64,000 nt of DNA from an uncultured Psychroserpens sp. (GTDB lineage: Bacteria > Bacteroidota > Bacteroidia > Flavobacteriales > Flavobacteriaceae): the NCBI RefSeq assembly GCF_947500255.1, contig NZ_CANMRL010000003.1, forward strand, positions 372,001 through 436,000, given 5' to 3'. This document shows positions 52,787 to 62,206 of this stretch, in pieces. How positions within the stretch are numbered: position 1 is the first letter of the stretch; each line of letters begins with the position of its first letter. The notes below the pieces were generated by a model. It searched no databases, was not told the origin of the DNA, and worked only from the letters and a program-made list of their open reading frames with translations. A program made the position numbers and the translations under genes.

Positions 52787-53269
52787 TTAATTTCTCTCAA
52801 AAGTCAGCATATCTGTACCACCATTACCTCCGCTGATATCGATTAATTCAATTCTAGTTGAGGACGTGGATACAATATCCCAATCGTCATTAAGGTCTTC
52901 AAAATTATTGGTTTCTGGTACTGCAAAGAAGATATTAAAATCAATATCATCATCACTACTACTATCATCATTACTATTGCTATCATCTGTTACAGACCAG
53001 GTTCCTGTCATTGTAGTGGAGCCATTTGTTGCTACAAGCGAACCATCAGAATTAAAAGTAAAATCATAACCTGTAAAATCTGAAGTTTCATTCTGTCCAG
53101 AGTCATTGAAATTGGTTATACGCCAAGTTCCAGACTCAACGGTAGTTTCAATTTGAGCGATTTGCTGACTATTATCGTTTGGGTTTCCATCATCATCGTC
53201 TGAACAACTAAACGACATTAATGAAAAGCTTAGTAGTATCAGTACACCAAAATAAAGTCCTTTTTTCAT
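52787..53269 (-). CDS. Acidic lipoprotein with one lipocalin-like repeat domain
   Basis: A 160-residue protein with a lipoprotein signal (LILLSFSLMSFSC, Cys about 22) and an acidic spacer (SDDDDGNPNDN). The rest is one domain with the order TWRITNFNDSG, DFTGYDFTFNSDGSLVATNG, GTWSVTDD, an Asp/Ser-rich loop, FEDLNDDWDIVSTSSTRIELIDISGG and DMLTFERN. The neighbouring gene contains three copies of the same domain. The calycin-like layout (GTW start, DWDV middle, LTFE end) suggests a small barrel. It may be part of a leftward operon with the next gene (30 bp upstream). Confidence 0.75.
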   Translation of the reverse strand: MKKGLYFGVLILLSFSLMSFSCSDDDDGNPNDNSQQIAQIETTVESGTWRITNFNDSGQNETSDFTGYDFTFNSDGSLVATNGSTTMTGTWSVTDDSNSNDDSSSDDDIDFNIFFAVPETNNFEDLNDDWDIVSTSSTRIELIDISGGNGGTDMLTFERN

Positions 53270-53299
53270 GATTTCTATAGTTTAAGGTTAATATTGTTT

Positions 53300-55084
53300 T
53301 TAAAGTTTTTGAAGTGTTAGTGTATCGGTTCCACCACCGCCTCCACTCACATCTTGAATGACCACTTCTGTACTTGATACAGAAATCACATCCCAGTCGT
53401 CATCATTGAACTCTTCAAATGGTAAATCTGTACCAAAATTCAAAGTCATTTGATTGCCTCCACTAAACACAGTCCAAGTACCATTATTAGTTGTAGAACC
53501 GTTAGAAGCTGAAACTGATCCATCCATATTAAAGTCTAATTCATAACCTGCATAATTCGCTGTTTGGTCATCGGCATCTTCCATATAAGATGCTACAAAC
53601 CAGAGACCGTCAACTAAAATTGATGACAAATCATCATTGCCGTTTCCACCATCAAAAGGTGTTCTTTCAAAGGTTAGGAAGTCTTCCGAACCATCTCCAC
53701 CACTGATATCTTTTAATCTAATAATGTCGTTTGTAACTTCCAGAACGTCCCAATCATCGGCAAGTTCATCTAGCGGAATACTTGTTCCGAAGTTTAAGTT
53801 AAGTCCGAGTGGTGTGTTGTCACCTGATGTTGTTGACCAAGAACCATTGGTAGTTCCACTCATATCTGTTGCAGTTGCCGTATTGTCTGATGCAAAATTG
53901 AATACATAGTCTATAAAGTCTGTTGTCTCGTCTGTATCATCGAAGAAGTAAGTGATATACCAATCGCCATTAGTTAGAGCAGTAACTAAAGCTGAATCGT
54001 CAACACCTCCATCACTCGAGCAATCGCTCTCAAAACGTAAGCGATCATCACCTAATCTTAGGTCGACCTTCACCTCACCAGGCTCTTGTTCTATTTCGTG
54101 TAAGTTCCATGTATCATTAAAATCTGGTAATCCTGTTACGTTAATTATTACTGAAATATTATTACCAGAACCTGAGGCGTCCCATGTACCATTAAATGTA
54201 TTTATTCCTTGAGTAACTAGAATTGTTCCATCATTATTGAATTCAAATACGTAGCCTACATAGTTATCTTCAAGATCATCATCATTGCGTTCTAATTTAT
54301 CAACTGTCCATTCTGAACAATCAGCAAACACAGTATCAAGATCACTAGTCGTACAATTATCACAATCATCATCATCAAAATCGTTATCATCATCTTCATC
54401 ACAACTATTATCTGCGGTTTCAATCGCTAAGGTCAACTCTTGTATAGTATTGATTGTTTGCGTCATTCCATCGGGATAAATAACTGTAAGCGGAAAACTT
54501 ATTGTAACCGCTGCATACTCATCCAAGTCATCGATAAAATCGTACATATCATTATCATTATTAATCGTAATTGAATTAATCAAATCGTTATTTTCATCAA
54601 AAATTGAAGCCGTTATAGGATATTGAAAATCGATGCACTCGATGTCATCATCATCCTCATTTTCACCAAGGCAATTGGCTGTAAGTGCCGCCAATTCACT
54701 GTCTGAGTTTACCACAACAGTTGAAAAATCAGATAGTATTACTGTAATTGGATAAGAAATGACAACAGAATCTACATCATCATCAAAAAGATCGATAATG
54801 TCTTCAATATCTTCATAGCCATCATCATCATTTATGACGAGTTCAATGCCGTTAACTGTTACTGTAACAGGCAATTCAACACTTAAACAACTTGCATTGT
54901 CAATGATATTATCGTTAGAGCCGTCATTAGTTGCAACATTACTCATTAAGACTGCTATCGGTGAATTAGCTTCGATAGTTTCTTCAACGGGTGGATCAAT
55001 GCTTAGATCATCTTCTGTTCTGCACGAAGTAGTGCTTAAAAAAATTCCTAATAATATTAGTAGGATTGGTTTCAATGTTTTCAT
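53300..55084 (-). CDS. Large acidic lipoprotein with two N-terminal repeats and three lipocalin-like domains
   Basis: A 594-residue protein starting at the ATG at 55084, directly before a lipoprotein signal (ILLILLGIFLSTTSC, Cys about 20). Two related N-terminal segments of about 90 residues follow (SVELPVTVTVNG...VVISYPITVILSD and DFQYPITASIFDEN...ITVSFPLTVIYPDG-like). Then come three copies of the domain seen alone in the downstream gene, beginning SEWTVDKLERND, GDWYITYFFDD and GLWFVASYMEDA. The protein is extremely rich in Asp (runs such as DEDDDNDFDDDD), which may bind calcium. It diverges from the ECF sigma/FecR/TonB operon. Function unknown. Confidence 0.75.
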   Translation of the reverse strand: MKTLKPILLILLGIFLSTTSCRTEDDLSIDPPVEETIEANSPIAVLMSNVATNDGSNDNIIDNASCLSVELPVTVTVNGIELVINDDDGYEDIEDIIDLFDDDVDSVVISYPITVILSDFSTVVVNSDSELAALTANCLGENEDDDDIECIDFQYPITASIFDENNDLINSITINNDNDMYDFIDDLDEYAAVTISFPLTVIYPDGMTQTINTIQELTLAIETADNSCDEDDDNDFDDDDCDNCTTSDLDTVFADCSEWTVDKLERNDDDLEDNYVGYVFEFNNDGTILVTQGINTFNGTWDASGSGNNISVIINVTGLPDFNDTWNLHEIEQEPGEVKVDLRLGDDRLRFESDCSSDGGVDDSALVTALTNGDWYITYFFDDTDETTDFIDYVFNFASDNTATATDMSGTTNGSWSTTSGDNTPLGLNLNFGTSIPLDELADDWDVLEVTNDIIRLKDISGGDGSEDFLTFERTPFDGGNGNDDLSSILVDGLWFVASYMEDADDQTANYAGYELDFNMDGSVSASNGSTTNNGTWTVFSGGNQMTLNFGTDLPFEEFNDDDWDVISVSSTEVVIQDVSGGGGGTDTLTLQKL

Positions 55085-55310
55085 GATTATTTCTTTTTTA
55101 TTTAGACTGTCAATTGATATTAAAGGACTCTTTTTAAAATGAATTAAACTATCTCCTTTATTCTTAAAACAACTCATTTGTATAATGTCCCAAAAAATAT
55201 TTTATTTATCTTATGGCATTGGAAATTAAAAGCATGATAAAAATCATCGCTTTATGAAATTTATATATTTAGTTTTGCTTGTATCTGTTTAACATCTAAA
55301 AAAAATATCA

Positions 55311-55835
55311 TTGTCGAAATCCCTACATCAAAATATCTGTGATAAATTCCGCTTCTCCAAACTCTATGAGAAGTATGCTCAAAGTTTGAGCAATATCCTA
55401 TATTACAAGTATGGTGATTTACTAAATCCTGCCGACAAAGTTCAAGATGCATTTATTAAACTATGGGAGAATTGTGCTAAGGTGACGCCAGAAACTGCTA
55501 AATCTTATTTGTATACAATAGCAAACAATATGATGCTCAATGAAGTGAAACATCAAAAAGTAGTTTTAAAATACCAACAGGTCAAACCAAAGGATTACAC
55601 TAATGAATCTCCTGAATTTGTACTGAGAAAAAAAGAGTTTTTAAAACGCTATGAGGCTGTATTATCGAACTTAAAGGAGGAAGAAAGAACAGCCTTTTTA
55701 CTGAGTAAAATAGATGGCAAAACACATAAAGAAATTGCAGAGATTATGGGAGTGACTAAAAAAATCACCGAGCATCGCATATATGCTGCCTTTAATAAAC
55801 TTAAGGATCAATTAGTTGAACTTAGAAAAAAATAA
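55311..55835 (+). CDS. ECF-type RNA polymerase sigma factor (FecI-like)
   Basis: A 174-residue protein starting at TTG. Sigma region 2 is LYEKYAQSLSNILYYKYGD...DKVQDAFIKLWENC (about 18-55) with SYLYTIANNMMLNEVKHQK. Region 4 is LSNLKEEERTAFLLSKIDGKTHKEIAEIMGVTKKITEHRI (about 118-157). Only regions 2 and 4 are present, as in extracytoplasmic-function sigma factors. A FecR-type anti-sigma factor and a TonB receptor with a signalling domain follow directly. By analogy with FecI/FecR/FecA it is released when the receptor binds its ligand and then transcribes its own operon. Confidence 0.9.
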   Translation: MSKSLHQNICDKFRFSKLYEKYAQSLSNILYYKYGDLLNPADKVQDAFIKLWENCAKVTPETAKSYLYTIANNMMLNEVKHQKVVLKYQQVKPKDYTNESPEFVLRKKEFLKRYEAVLSNLKEEERTAFLLSKIDGKTHKEIAEIMGVTKKITEHRIYAAFNKLKDQLVELRKK

Positions 55836-55884
55836 TCTTGGGACTTCTTAATCTTTAGTTGTTTTAATATTAGAACATGACGTG

Positions 55885-56787
55885 ATGGATAAAGAATACA
55901 TTATTAAAAAATGGTTACAAAATGACTTATCTCCAATTGAGAGAGCTCATTTTGATTCTCTTGATGATACCGAGCTTTATGAAGAAATCATTCAAGAAGC
56001 ACAACGATTTAAAGGTGATGCTCATGCTAAAGTTGATTCATTTGAAGTATTAGATAAAAAATTAGGTCCCAAAAAAAGTGCCTCAACTCATTGGATAAAG
56101 GTTGTTTCAAGCATAGCAGCTATTCTTATTGCTGGTTTCGCTCTATTTACATTAATCAATAAAGATCAAATAACTTCGTATAAAACTGATTTAGCTCAAA
56201 ACGAAACCATAACCTTACCAGATAACTCAATTGTTAACCTAAATGAATTATCAGAGCTAGAATACATTAATACTGATTGGAATAAGAATAGGTCATTAGA
56301 TCTTAGTGGTGAGGCTTTCTTCGACGTGGAAAAAGGAAACCAATTTGAAGTGAATACCAATTTTGGTAAAGTTAGTGTTTTAGGTACCGAGTTTAATGTA
56401 TTATCTCGTGATAGTATTTTTAAAGTGTCTTGTTATGAAGGCATGGTTCAAGTGACTTACAACAATACTGATGTTAAATTACCTGCTGGTACAGAGTTTA
56501 TATTAACATCAGGGAAAGGCTTAAAATCGAACATTTCTATTGCTGAGCCATTTTGGTTAAAGAATATGAGTGTCTTTGAAAATGCAACATTGAAAAATGT
56601 CATTTTAGAGTTAGAAAAGCAATATAATATTAAAGTGCATTTTCAACTAGATAAGACTTTGAACTTTACTGGTGCTTTTGAACATAACAATCTTGAAAAC
56701 GCTTTAAAATCTATTACACAACCCCTTGATTTGACCTACACCATCAAGAACAACAATGTGGTCATTATAAGGCATGTGCAAGACTAG
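55885..56787 (+). CDS. FecR-family anti-sigma factor
   Basis: A 300-residue protein (ATG 55885; GTG 55882 is equally possible). Residues 1-73 are the cytoplasmic sigma-binding part, 74-97 a single membrane segment (WIKVVSSIAAILIAGFALFTLI), 105-200 the periplasmic FecR domain (NETITLPDNSIVNLNELSEL, LDLSGEAFFDVEKGNQFEV, GKVSVLGTEFNVLSR), and 230-300 a DUF4974-type STN-like domain (NATLKNVILELEKQYNI, FTGAFEHNNLENALKSI). It holds the ECF sigma at the membrane until the receptor signals. The last 14 bp overlap the start of the TonB receptor gene. Confidence 0.93.
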   Translation: MDKEYIIKKWLQNDLSPIERAHFDSLDDTELYEEIIQEAQRFKGDAHAKVDSFEVLDKKLGPKKSASTHWIKVVSSIAAILIAGFALFTLINKDQITSYKTDLAQNETITLPDNSIVNLNELSELEYINTDWNKNRSLDLSGEAFFDVEKGNQFEVNTNFGKVSVLGTEFNVLSRDSIFKVSCYEGMVQVTYNNTDVKLPAGTEFILTSGKGLKSNISIAEPFWLKNMSVFENATLKNVILELEKQYNIKVHFQLDKTLNFTGAFEHNNLENALKSITQPLDLTYTIKNNNVVIIRHVQD

Positions 56788-59278
56788 CTCATACATACTG
56801 CTACTTATTTTTTGCTTGTCATTCTTTACTGCACAGGGTCAAAGCACAGCGTCTAAAATTCCAATTTCCGATGTACTAGAACAAATCACTAAAACACATT
56901 CGATTAAATTTAATTATGAGAGCAGTCTCTTAAAAGATATTTTTGTAATACCTATATCAAAAGAGTTAAGCTTAAATTCAAAAATCAGGAATCTTGAAAA
57001 GCAAACTAATCTAGTTTTTGAAAGGGTTAGTGATTTTGTATATAGCATTACTCGAGCTATACGGTTTTGCGGCTATATAAAAGATTCTGAATTACAAGAA
57101 CCACTTTCTGGAGCCACCATTAATGGCAAGTTTGCTTATGCCGTAACTGATGAGAATGGGTATTTCGATATAGAACTAAAATCATTAAATGAAGTATTAA
57201 CCATTAGACATATTGGATTCAAGACTATTGAACGTCAAGTAAGGTTTTTCAATTTAGAGGATTGTGAAACGATTTCTATGTTAATTCAACAAGAAATTAT
57301 AGCACCTGTCCTTATAGAAACCTACTTGGTTAGAGGTATTGACAAAAGGCAAGATTGGACGACCTCAATCGACTACAAACGCTTTAGCCTTTTACCAGGT
57401 CTAATTGAATCAGATGTGCTTCAAACCGTTCAAGCACTACCAGGTATTTTAAGTGTTGATGAAACGGTTTCGAACATCAATATTAGAGGCGGCTCTCATG
57501 ACCAAAACTTGATACTTTGGGATGATATTAAAATGTATCAGACTGGACATTTCTTCGGACTTATATCTAGCTTTAATCCGTTAATGACCCAAACAGCGAA
57601 CGTCATCAATAATGGTACAGATGTAGCATTAACCGATGGTGTCTCGGGGACAATTCATATGCAAACCGATAAGCAAATCGATTCAAAATTCAATGGTGTT
57701 TTCGGTCTTAATTTTATAAATGCAGAAGTGTTTTCAAATATTCCAATAGGAAATAAGTCTTCACTTCAAATCGCATCCAGAAAATCTTTGGATGATTTTG
57801 TAAGAACACCTACTTATGATGTTTATTTTGATAGAGTGACTCAAGATACAGAAGCCCAAAATAATGTTTCAAATGTTACTAATTCTAATCAAGAATTTGA
57901 TTTTTATGATGCTTCATTGCGATGGTTATACCAGCCTACAGATAGAGATTTTATAAGATTAAATTTTATTCTTATCAATAACGATTTAAGCTTCAATGAA
58001 ACTGCTAATATTAATGGTATATCAAGAACCAGACGCAGTAATATTTCTCAAAATAGTCTTGCTGTTGGTCTCAATTATAAAAGACAATGGAGCGAGAAAC
58101 TGTTCTCATCCATTAACATTTACAATAGTGAATATAAGCTTGAAGCATTAAACGCAGACGTACTTAGTAATCAGCTACAGTTACAAGAAAACATTGTTTC
58201 TGAAACAAGCGTCTTATTTAATAATTTATATGAACAAAATCAATGGCGATTTAACCTTGGCTATCAGTTTACTGAAACAGAAGTTATCAATTTAAATGAC
58301 ATTGATTTACCTCGGTTTGTTAGACGTGACGAAGAAATCCTTAGAGAACATAGCGCTTTTGGTCAGGTTTGGTATAAAAATCCTAATAATGACTTTTCCA
58401 TAAGAGGTGGTGTAAGAGCAAATTATTTAACTCGGTTTGAAAAGTTGATTATTGAGCCAAGATTAAGCATTAGAAAATCGATTGGAGAATTCATTGACAT
58501 TGAAGCACAAGGCGAATTTAAACATCAAAGTACCTCGCAAATTGTTAATTTCCAAAATGATTTTCTAGGTATTGAGAAAAGGCGTTGGCAGTTAACAGAT
58601 AACGATAGTATTCCTGTGTTACAGAGCAAACAGGCATCAATCGGAATACTGTATAAAAATAATGGTTGGCTTTTAGATGCTAAAGGCTATTATAAGATGA
58701 TTGATGGTATAACTACACAAAGCCAAAGCTTTACAACCAAATATGAGTTTGCAAAAGAAAAAGGCAGCTATGATGCCTTTGGTTTTGAATTCCTATTTAA
58801 GAAGACATTTAGTAATTTTAATAGTTGGCTAAGTTATTCATACATAAATAACACCTATACCTTCGAAGTCCTTGAAGAGATTGAATTTCCTAGTAATTTT
58901 GATATTACACATTCTATAACTCTTGGCACTACGTATAGCGACACATCTTGGAACATATCAGCAGGAGTTAATTACAGAACAGGTAAGCCCACTTCAATTC
59001 CTTTGAGTGACGACGAAATTGATAATGATGATGATGTAAATTTCGATGAAGCCAATAATGAAAGGTTATTAGATTATATCAGAATTGATGCTTCAGCAAT
59101 TTACAAGTTCAAATTAAGTGATGCTTTAAGGTCAGAAATCGGTGCATCTATCTGGAATATTTCAAATAGAGAAAATTCAATTAACAACTATTACAGAGTT
59201 AACAATGACACTGTAAATAGATTCTCTAGGTTTTCCTTAGGGCTTACTACTAACGCAGTAATACGAATTTATTTTTAA
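56774..59278 (+). CDS. TonB-dependent receptor with FecA-type signalling domain
   Basis: An 834-residue outer-membrane receptor with a signal peptide (to about residue 22). The STN signalling domain is at about 28-95 (ISDVLEQITKTHSIKFNYES). A carboxypeptidase-regulatory-like beta domain (about 97-165, FCGYIKDSELQEPLSGATING) follows, then the plug (about 195-300, DVLQTVQALPGILSVDETVSNINIRGG with GTIHM) and a 22-strand barrel ending in ...RIYF. The STN domain plus adjacent FecI/FecR genes mark a cell-surface signalling receptor. No SusD partner is present, so a siderophore-like or other small ligand is more likely than a glycan. It overlaps fecR by 14 bp. Confidence 0.93.
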   Translation: MCKTSSYILLLIFCLSFFTAQGQSTASKIPISDVLEQITKTHSIKFNYESSLLKDIFVIPISKELSLNSKIRNLEKQTNLVFERVSDFVYSITRAIRFCGYIKDSELQEPLSGATINGKFAYAVTDENGYFDIELKSLNEVLTIRHIGFKTIERQVRFFNLEDCETISMLIQQEIIAPVLIETYLVRGIDKRQDWTTSIDYKRFSLLPGLIESDVLQTVQALPGILSVDETVSNINIRGGSHDQNLILWDDIKMYQTGHFFGLISSFNPLMTQTANVINNGTDVALTDGVSGTIHMQTDKQIDSKFNGVFGLNFINAEVFSNIPIGNKSSLQIASRKSLDDFVRTPTYDVYFDRVTQDTEAQNNVSNVTNSNQEFDFYDASLRWLYQPTDRDFIRLNFILINNDLSFNETANINGISRTRRSNISQNSLAVGLNYKRQWSEKLFSSINIYNSEYKLEALNADVLSNQLQLQENIVSETSVLFNNLYEQNQWRFNLGYQFTETEVINLNDIDLPRFVRRDEEILREHSAFGQVWYKNPNNDFSIRGGVRANYLTRFEKLIIEPRLSIRKSIGEFIDIEAQGEFKHQSTSQIVNFQNDFLGIEKRRWQLTDNDSIPVLQSKQASIGILYKNNGWLLDAKGYYKMIDGITTQSQSFTTKYEFAKEKGSYDAFGFEFLFKKTFSNFNSWLSYSYINNTYTFEVLEEIEFPSNFDITHSITLGTTYSDTSWNISAGVNYRTGKPTSIPLSDDEIDNDDDVNFDEANNERLLDYIRIDASAIYKFKLSDALRSEIGASIWNISNRENSINNYYRVNNDTVNRFSRFSLGLTTNAVIRIYF

Positions 59279-59325
59279 AAACAACCTAATAGCTAACACA
59301 GTAGTTATTATTAAAACTTACTATT

Positions 59326-61926
59326 ATGAAACATTTTTATCTTATTTCATTTTTATTGTTTACAACTTTAATACAAAGTCAAACAATTAACTTTTCAGAT
59401 ATTGAGTTAAAAAATAAACTTCTATCAGCAAGTTCAGCAAACTATGTTGCAATTGATAATAATGGAAGTAGTGTACAAATCGACACCAATGCTGACAACG
59501 AAATTGATGTAACAGAGGCATCAGTAATTTATGAACTAGATATTAGTTCAAGTAATATAACTGATCTTACTGGACTTGAAAACTTTGTCAGTTTAACGCG
59601 ATTGGAAATAAACTTAAATAATATTTCCACTTTTGACGGAACGGCATTCACTAACTTAGAGTATCTCAATTTTAGCAATAATAGTTTAACTACAACAAAT
59701 CTAACAGGTCTCTCTAATCTTCAAATTTTCTGGGCATTTGGAAATCCATTTAGCACTATTGATGTGAGCAGTCTTAGTTCATTAGATATATTAGACATCA
59801 GCTACTGTGACAACCTTACTAATTTAGATGTGAGTAACTTAACAACTTTAAGGGATTTATCCTGCACCAGTAATGATTTGATGACAACATTGAATCTAAG
59901 TGGATGCACAGCACTAGAAGATCTAAACTGTCAGTATGGTGCTCTAACAAGTTTGGATTTAAGCGGTCTTTCTAACTTGTCAACATTGTTTGCCGAAAAT
60001 AATAGCATCACAACTATTGATGTAACTGGAGCAGTTAGTTTAGGGAACTTAAATATTGCATTTAATCAAGTTTCTTCTTTAACAGTACATGATTTACCTG
60101 TCTTACAATCCATTAGTGCCAGTGGAAATATGATTAATAATCTCGATATACAAAACTGTCCATTATTCTTTACGTTAGTAATGGAAGATAATCAATTAAG
60201 CACACTTGATTTATCAAATGTTCCTAATACAACCATAGTTGAAGTAGAAAACAATCTTATTGAAAACCTGATATTAGCAGACAATAATGAAATTGTCCAA
60301 ATTGGATTATCAAATAACCTTTTAACTGAAATAGATTTAAACAGTTGTACTAATTTAAATTGGGGTTCTTTCAACAATAACCCAAGTTTAGAATCCATCC
60401 TTCTTAAAAATAGTAGTCAAGAATCTCTTTTTAATATTAATATAAATAATCTTCCAAACTTACAGTATGTGTGCGCAGATGATTTTCAATTGAATGCTGT
60501 TCAAAGTTGGTTAGCTAGTAATGGTTATAATAATGTGAATATAAACACCTACTGCTCTTTTACTCCAGGTGGTGAGTTTTATGCAGTTCAGGGTCAATCT
60601 CAATTTGATTTTAATAGTGACGGATGTTCAGCAACAGACACAATGGTTCCTTTTATGACCTATACCATTAGTGATGGTATCACCGATGGTATGGGAGTTG
60701 CTGATAGTACTGGAGTTTATAATATTCCCATACAGGCTGGAAGCTATACCATTACACCTACATCTTTTGACCTTTCCCTTTTTGATGTTATACCAGAGAG
60801 TTTTACTGTAAGTTTCCCTCAAGAGAGTAGTCCATTTGTTCAAGATATCTGTATCGTACCAAACTCTACGGTAAATAATCTAGAAGTTATATTAGCTCCA
60901 TTAACGCCAGCTAGACCAGGATTTGATTCAGATTATCAATTATTGGTAAAAAATACTGGTAATCAAATTTCTAGTGGAGATATCACATTGATTTACCAAG
61001 AAGATTTTATAACTTTTTTAAACTCAGACTTACCTTTTGACATTTCGACCAGTAATAGTTGTACTTGGAACTTTACTAATTTAGAACCTTTTCAATCTTT
61101 TGCTATAAATTTAACTTTCAATATAAACCCTCCTACCGACCCTAATTTTCCCGTAAATATAGATGATTTCTTAACATTTGAAGCTATAGCAGCTCCAATT
61201 GTGGATGATATCAATCCTGACAATAATACTTTTACACTGAATCAAACCGTAGTTGGTTCATTTGACCCCAATGATATATTATGTTTACAAGGAGAAAACA
61301 TCTTTTTAGATGACGTTGGAAAAGATGTTCACTATCGTATTCGTTTCGAAAATACTGGTACGTTCCCTGCCCAAAATATAGTAGTAGAAAATATAATTGA
61401 CACCCAAAAATTCAATTTATCTTCCTTACAAGTTACGAATGGTAGCCACGAGTTCGTAACTCGAATAACTGGAAACAAAGTCGAATTCATTTTTGAAGAC
61501 ATAAACTTACCATTTGATGATGCTAATAATGATGGATTTATTATTTATAAAATTGAGACTCTCCCAACGCTAGAAATAGGTGATACATTCTTTAATAGTG
61601 CAAATATTTATTTTGACTTTAATTTTCCTATTGAAACCAATAATTACATTACTACAGTAACTGAAGACAATTTAAGTATAAACGATTTTGAATTGTCTAA
61701 TGATATAAGTCTTCACCCAAATCCAGTTAAAGATGATTTAAACTTCATAACAGAATTAAGTATTGAAAAAATTAAAATATATAATTTACTTGGGAAGCTA
61801 ATACAAGAAATTACACCGAGTCAAAACAGTCATAAAATTAATGTCTCACATTTAACCGATGGAGTTTATTTTATCAATTTTAATTCTGAAAACAAGAATA
61901 TTATTAAAAAAATTATTAAAATTTAA
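59326..61926 (+). CDS. Secreted leucine-rich-repeat protein with T9SS sorting domain
   Basis: An 866-residue protein with a signal peptide (HFYLISFLLFTTLIQSQ). Residues about 55-375 hold roughly 14 leucine-rich repeats of about 20-22 residues (LTRLEINLNNIST, LEYLNFSNNSLTT, LRDLSCTSNDLMT). Then come a beta domain with GQSQFDFNSDGCSATD (about 425-515), a DUF11-like domain (GFDSDYQLLVKNTGNQISSG), a DUF7619-type domain (GKDVHYRIRFENTGTFPAQNIVV), and a type A T9SS sorting domain (LHPNPVKDDLNFITELSIEK to KKIIKI). LRR surface proteins of this type usually act in adhesion or protein binding. It lies between a TonB receptor and the stranded 3' end of a second one. Confidence 0.9.
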   Translation: MKHFYLISFLLFTTLIQSQTINFSDIELKNKLLSASSANYVAIDNNGSSVQIDTNADNEIDVTEASVIYELDISSSNITDLTGLENFVSLTRLEINLNNISTFDGTAFTNLEYLNFSNNSLTTTNLTGLSNLQIFWAFGNPFSTIDVSSLSSLDILDISYCDNLTNLDVSNLTTLRDLSCTSNDLMTTLNLSGCTALEDLNCQYGALTSLDLSGLSNLSTLFAENNSITTIDVTGAVSLGNLNIAFNQVSSLTVHDLPVLQSISASGNMINNLDIQNCPLFFTLVMEDNQLSTLDLSNVPNTTIVEVENNLIENLILADNNEIVQIGLSNNLLTEIDLNSCTNLNWGSFNNNPSLESILLKNSSQESLFNININNLPNLQYVCADDFQLNAVQSWLASNGYNNVNINTYCSFTPGGEFYAVQGQSQFDFNSDGCSATDTMVPFMTYTISDGITDGMGVADSTGVYNIPIQAGSYTITPTSFDLSLFDVIPESFTVSFPQESSPFVQDICIVPNSTVNNLEVILAPLTPARPGFDSDYQLLVKNTGNQISSGDITLIYQEDFITFLNSDLPFDISTSNSCTWNFTNLEPFQSFAINLTFNINPPTDPNFPVNIDDFLTFEAIAAPIVDDINPDNNTFTLNQTVVGSFDPNDILCLQGENIFLDDVGKDVHYRIRFENTGTFPAQNIVVENIIDTQKFNLSSLQVTNGSHEFVTRITGNKVEFIFEDINLPFDDANNDGFIIYKIETLPTLEIGDTFFNSANIYFDFNFPIETNNYITTVTEDNLSINDFELSNDISLHPNPVKDDLNFITELSIEKIKIYNLLGKLIQEITPSQNSHKINVSHLTDGVYFINFNSENKNIIKKIIKI

Positions 61927-61983
61927 ATCACAGAACTTAAAATAGTTAATTCAAACTAATAAAATAAATACCTTTATAATGCT

Positions 61984-62049
61984 GTAAATGGATTTTCAAG
62001 ATTTTCATTGGGCTTGACTACAAATGCCGTGGTACGTGTCTATTTTTAA
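61984..62049 (+). pseudogene. Stranded 3' end of a second TonB-dependent receptor
   Basis: Twenty-one codons and a TAA read VNGFSRFSLGLTTNAVVRVYF. The intact receptor ends VNRFSRFSLGLTTNAVIRIYF at 59213-59278: 18 of 21 residues are the same. At the DNA level 49 of 66 bases match, and 13 of the 17 differences are at third codon positions. The fragment therefore comes from a coding paralog that diverged under selection, not from a recent copy. The similarity stops a few bases to the left; nothing of the rest of the receptor remains. Confidence 0.85.
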
Positions 62050-62206
62050 AATAACGTTTTGGATAAATAAATCAAATAACGCTTATTGCTCAAATAAGAG
62101 ACCACGTAAAAAACTGTTTTATTAATAATTAATAGCATGAGCAATATCATTTCTTAGATATCACATTATAAATAGATTTGCTCTATATAACATTTAGTAA
62201 TAGAAC
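62050..62206. other. Intergenic stretch before ldhA
   Basis: About 157 bp of AT-rich sequence with no open frame of note. No consensus TAnnTTTG element or strong hairpin was seen. Confidence 0.4.

Noticed and set aside
53637-53909. Open frame antisense to the large acidic lipoprotein gene (and similar ones at 53952-54212 and 54834-55142)
   Set aside because: They are shadows of the Asp-codon-rich gene on the other strand, with serine/leucine-rich, low-complexity products and no start signals.
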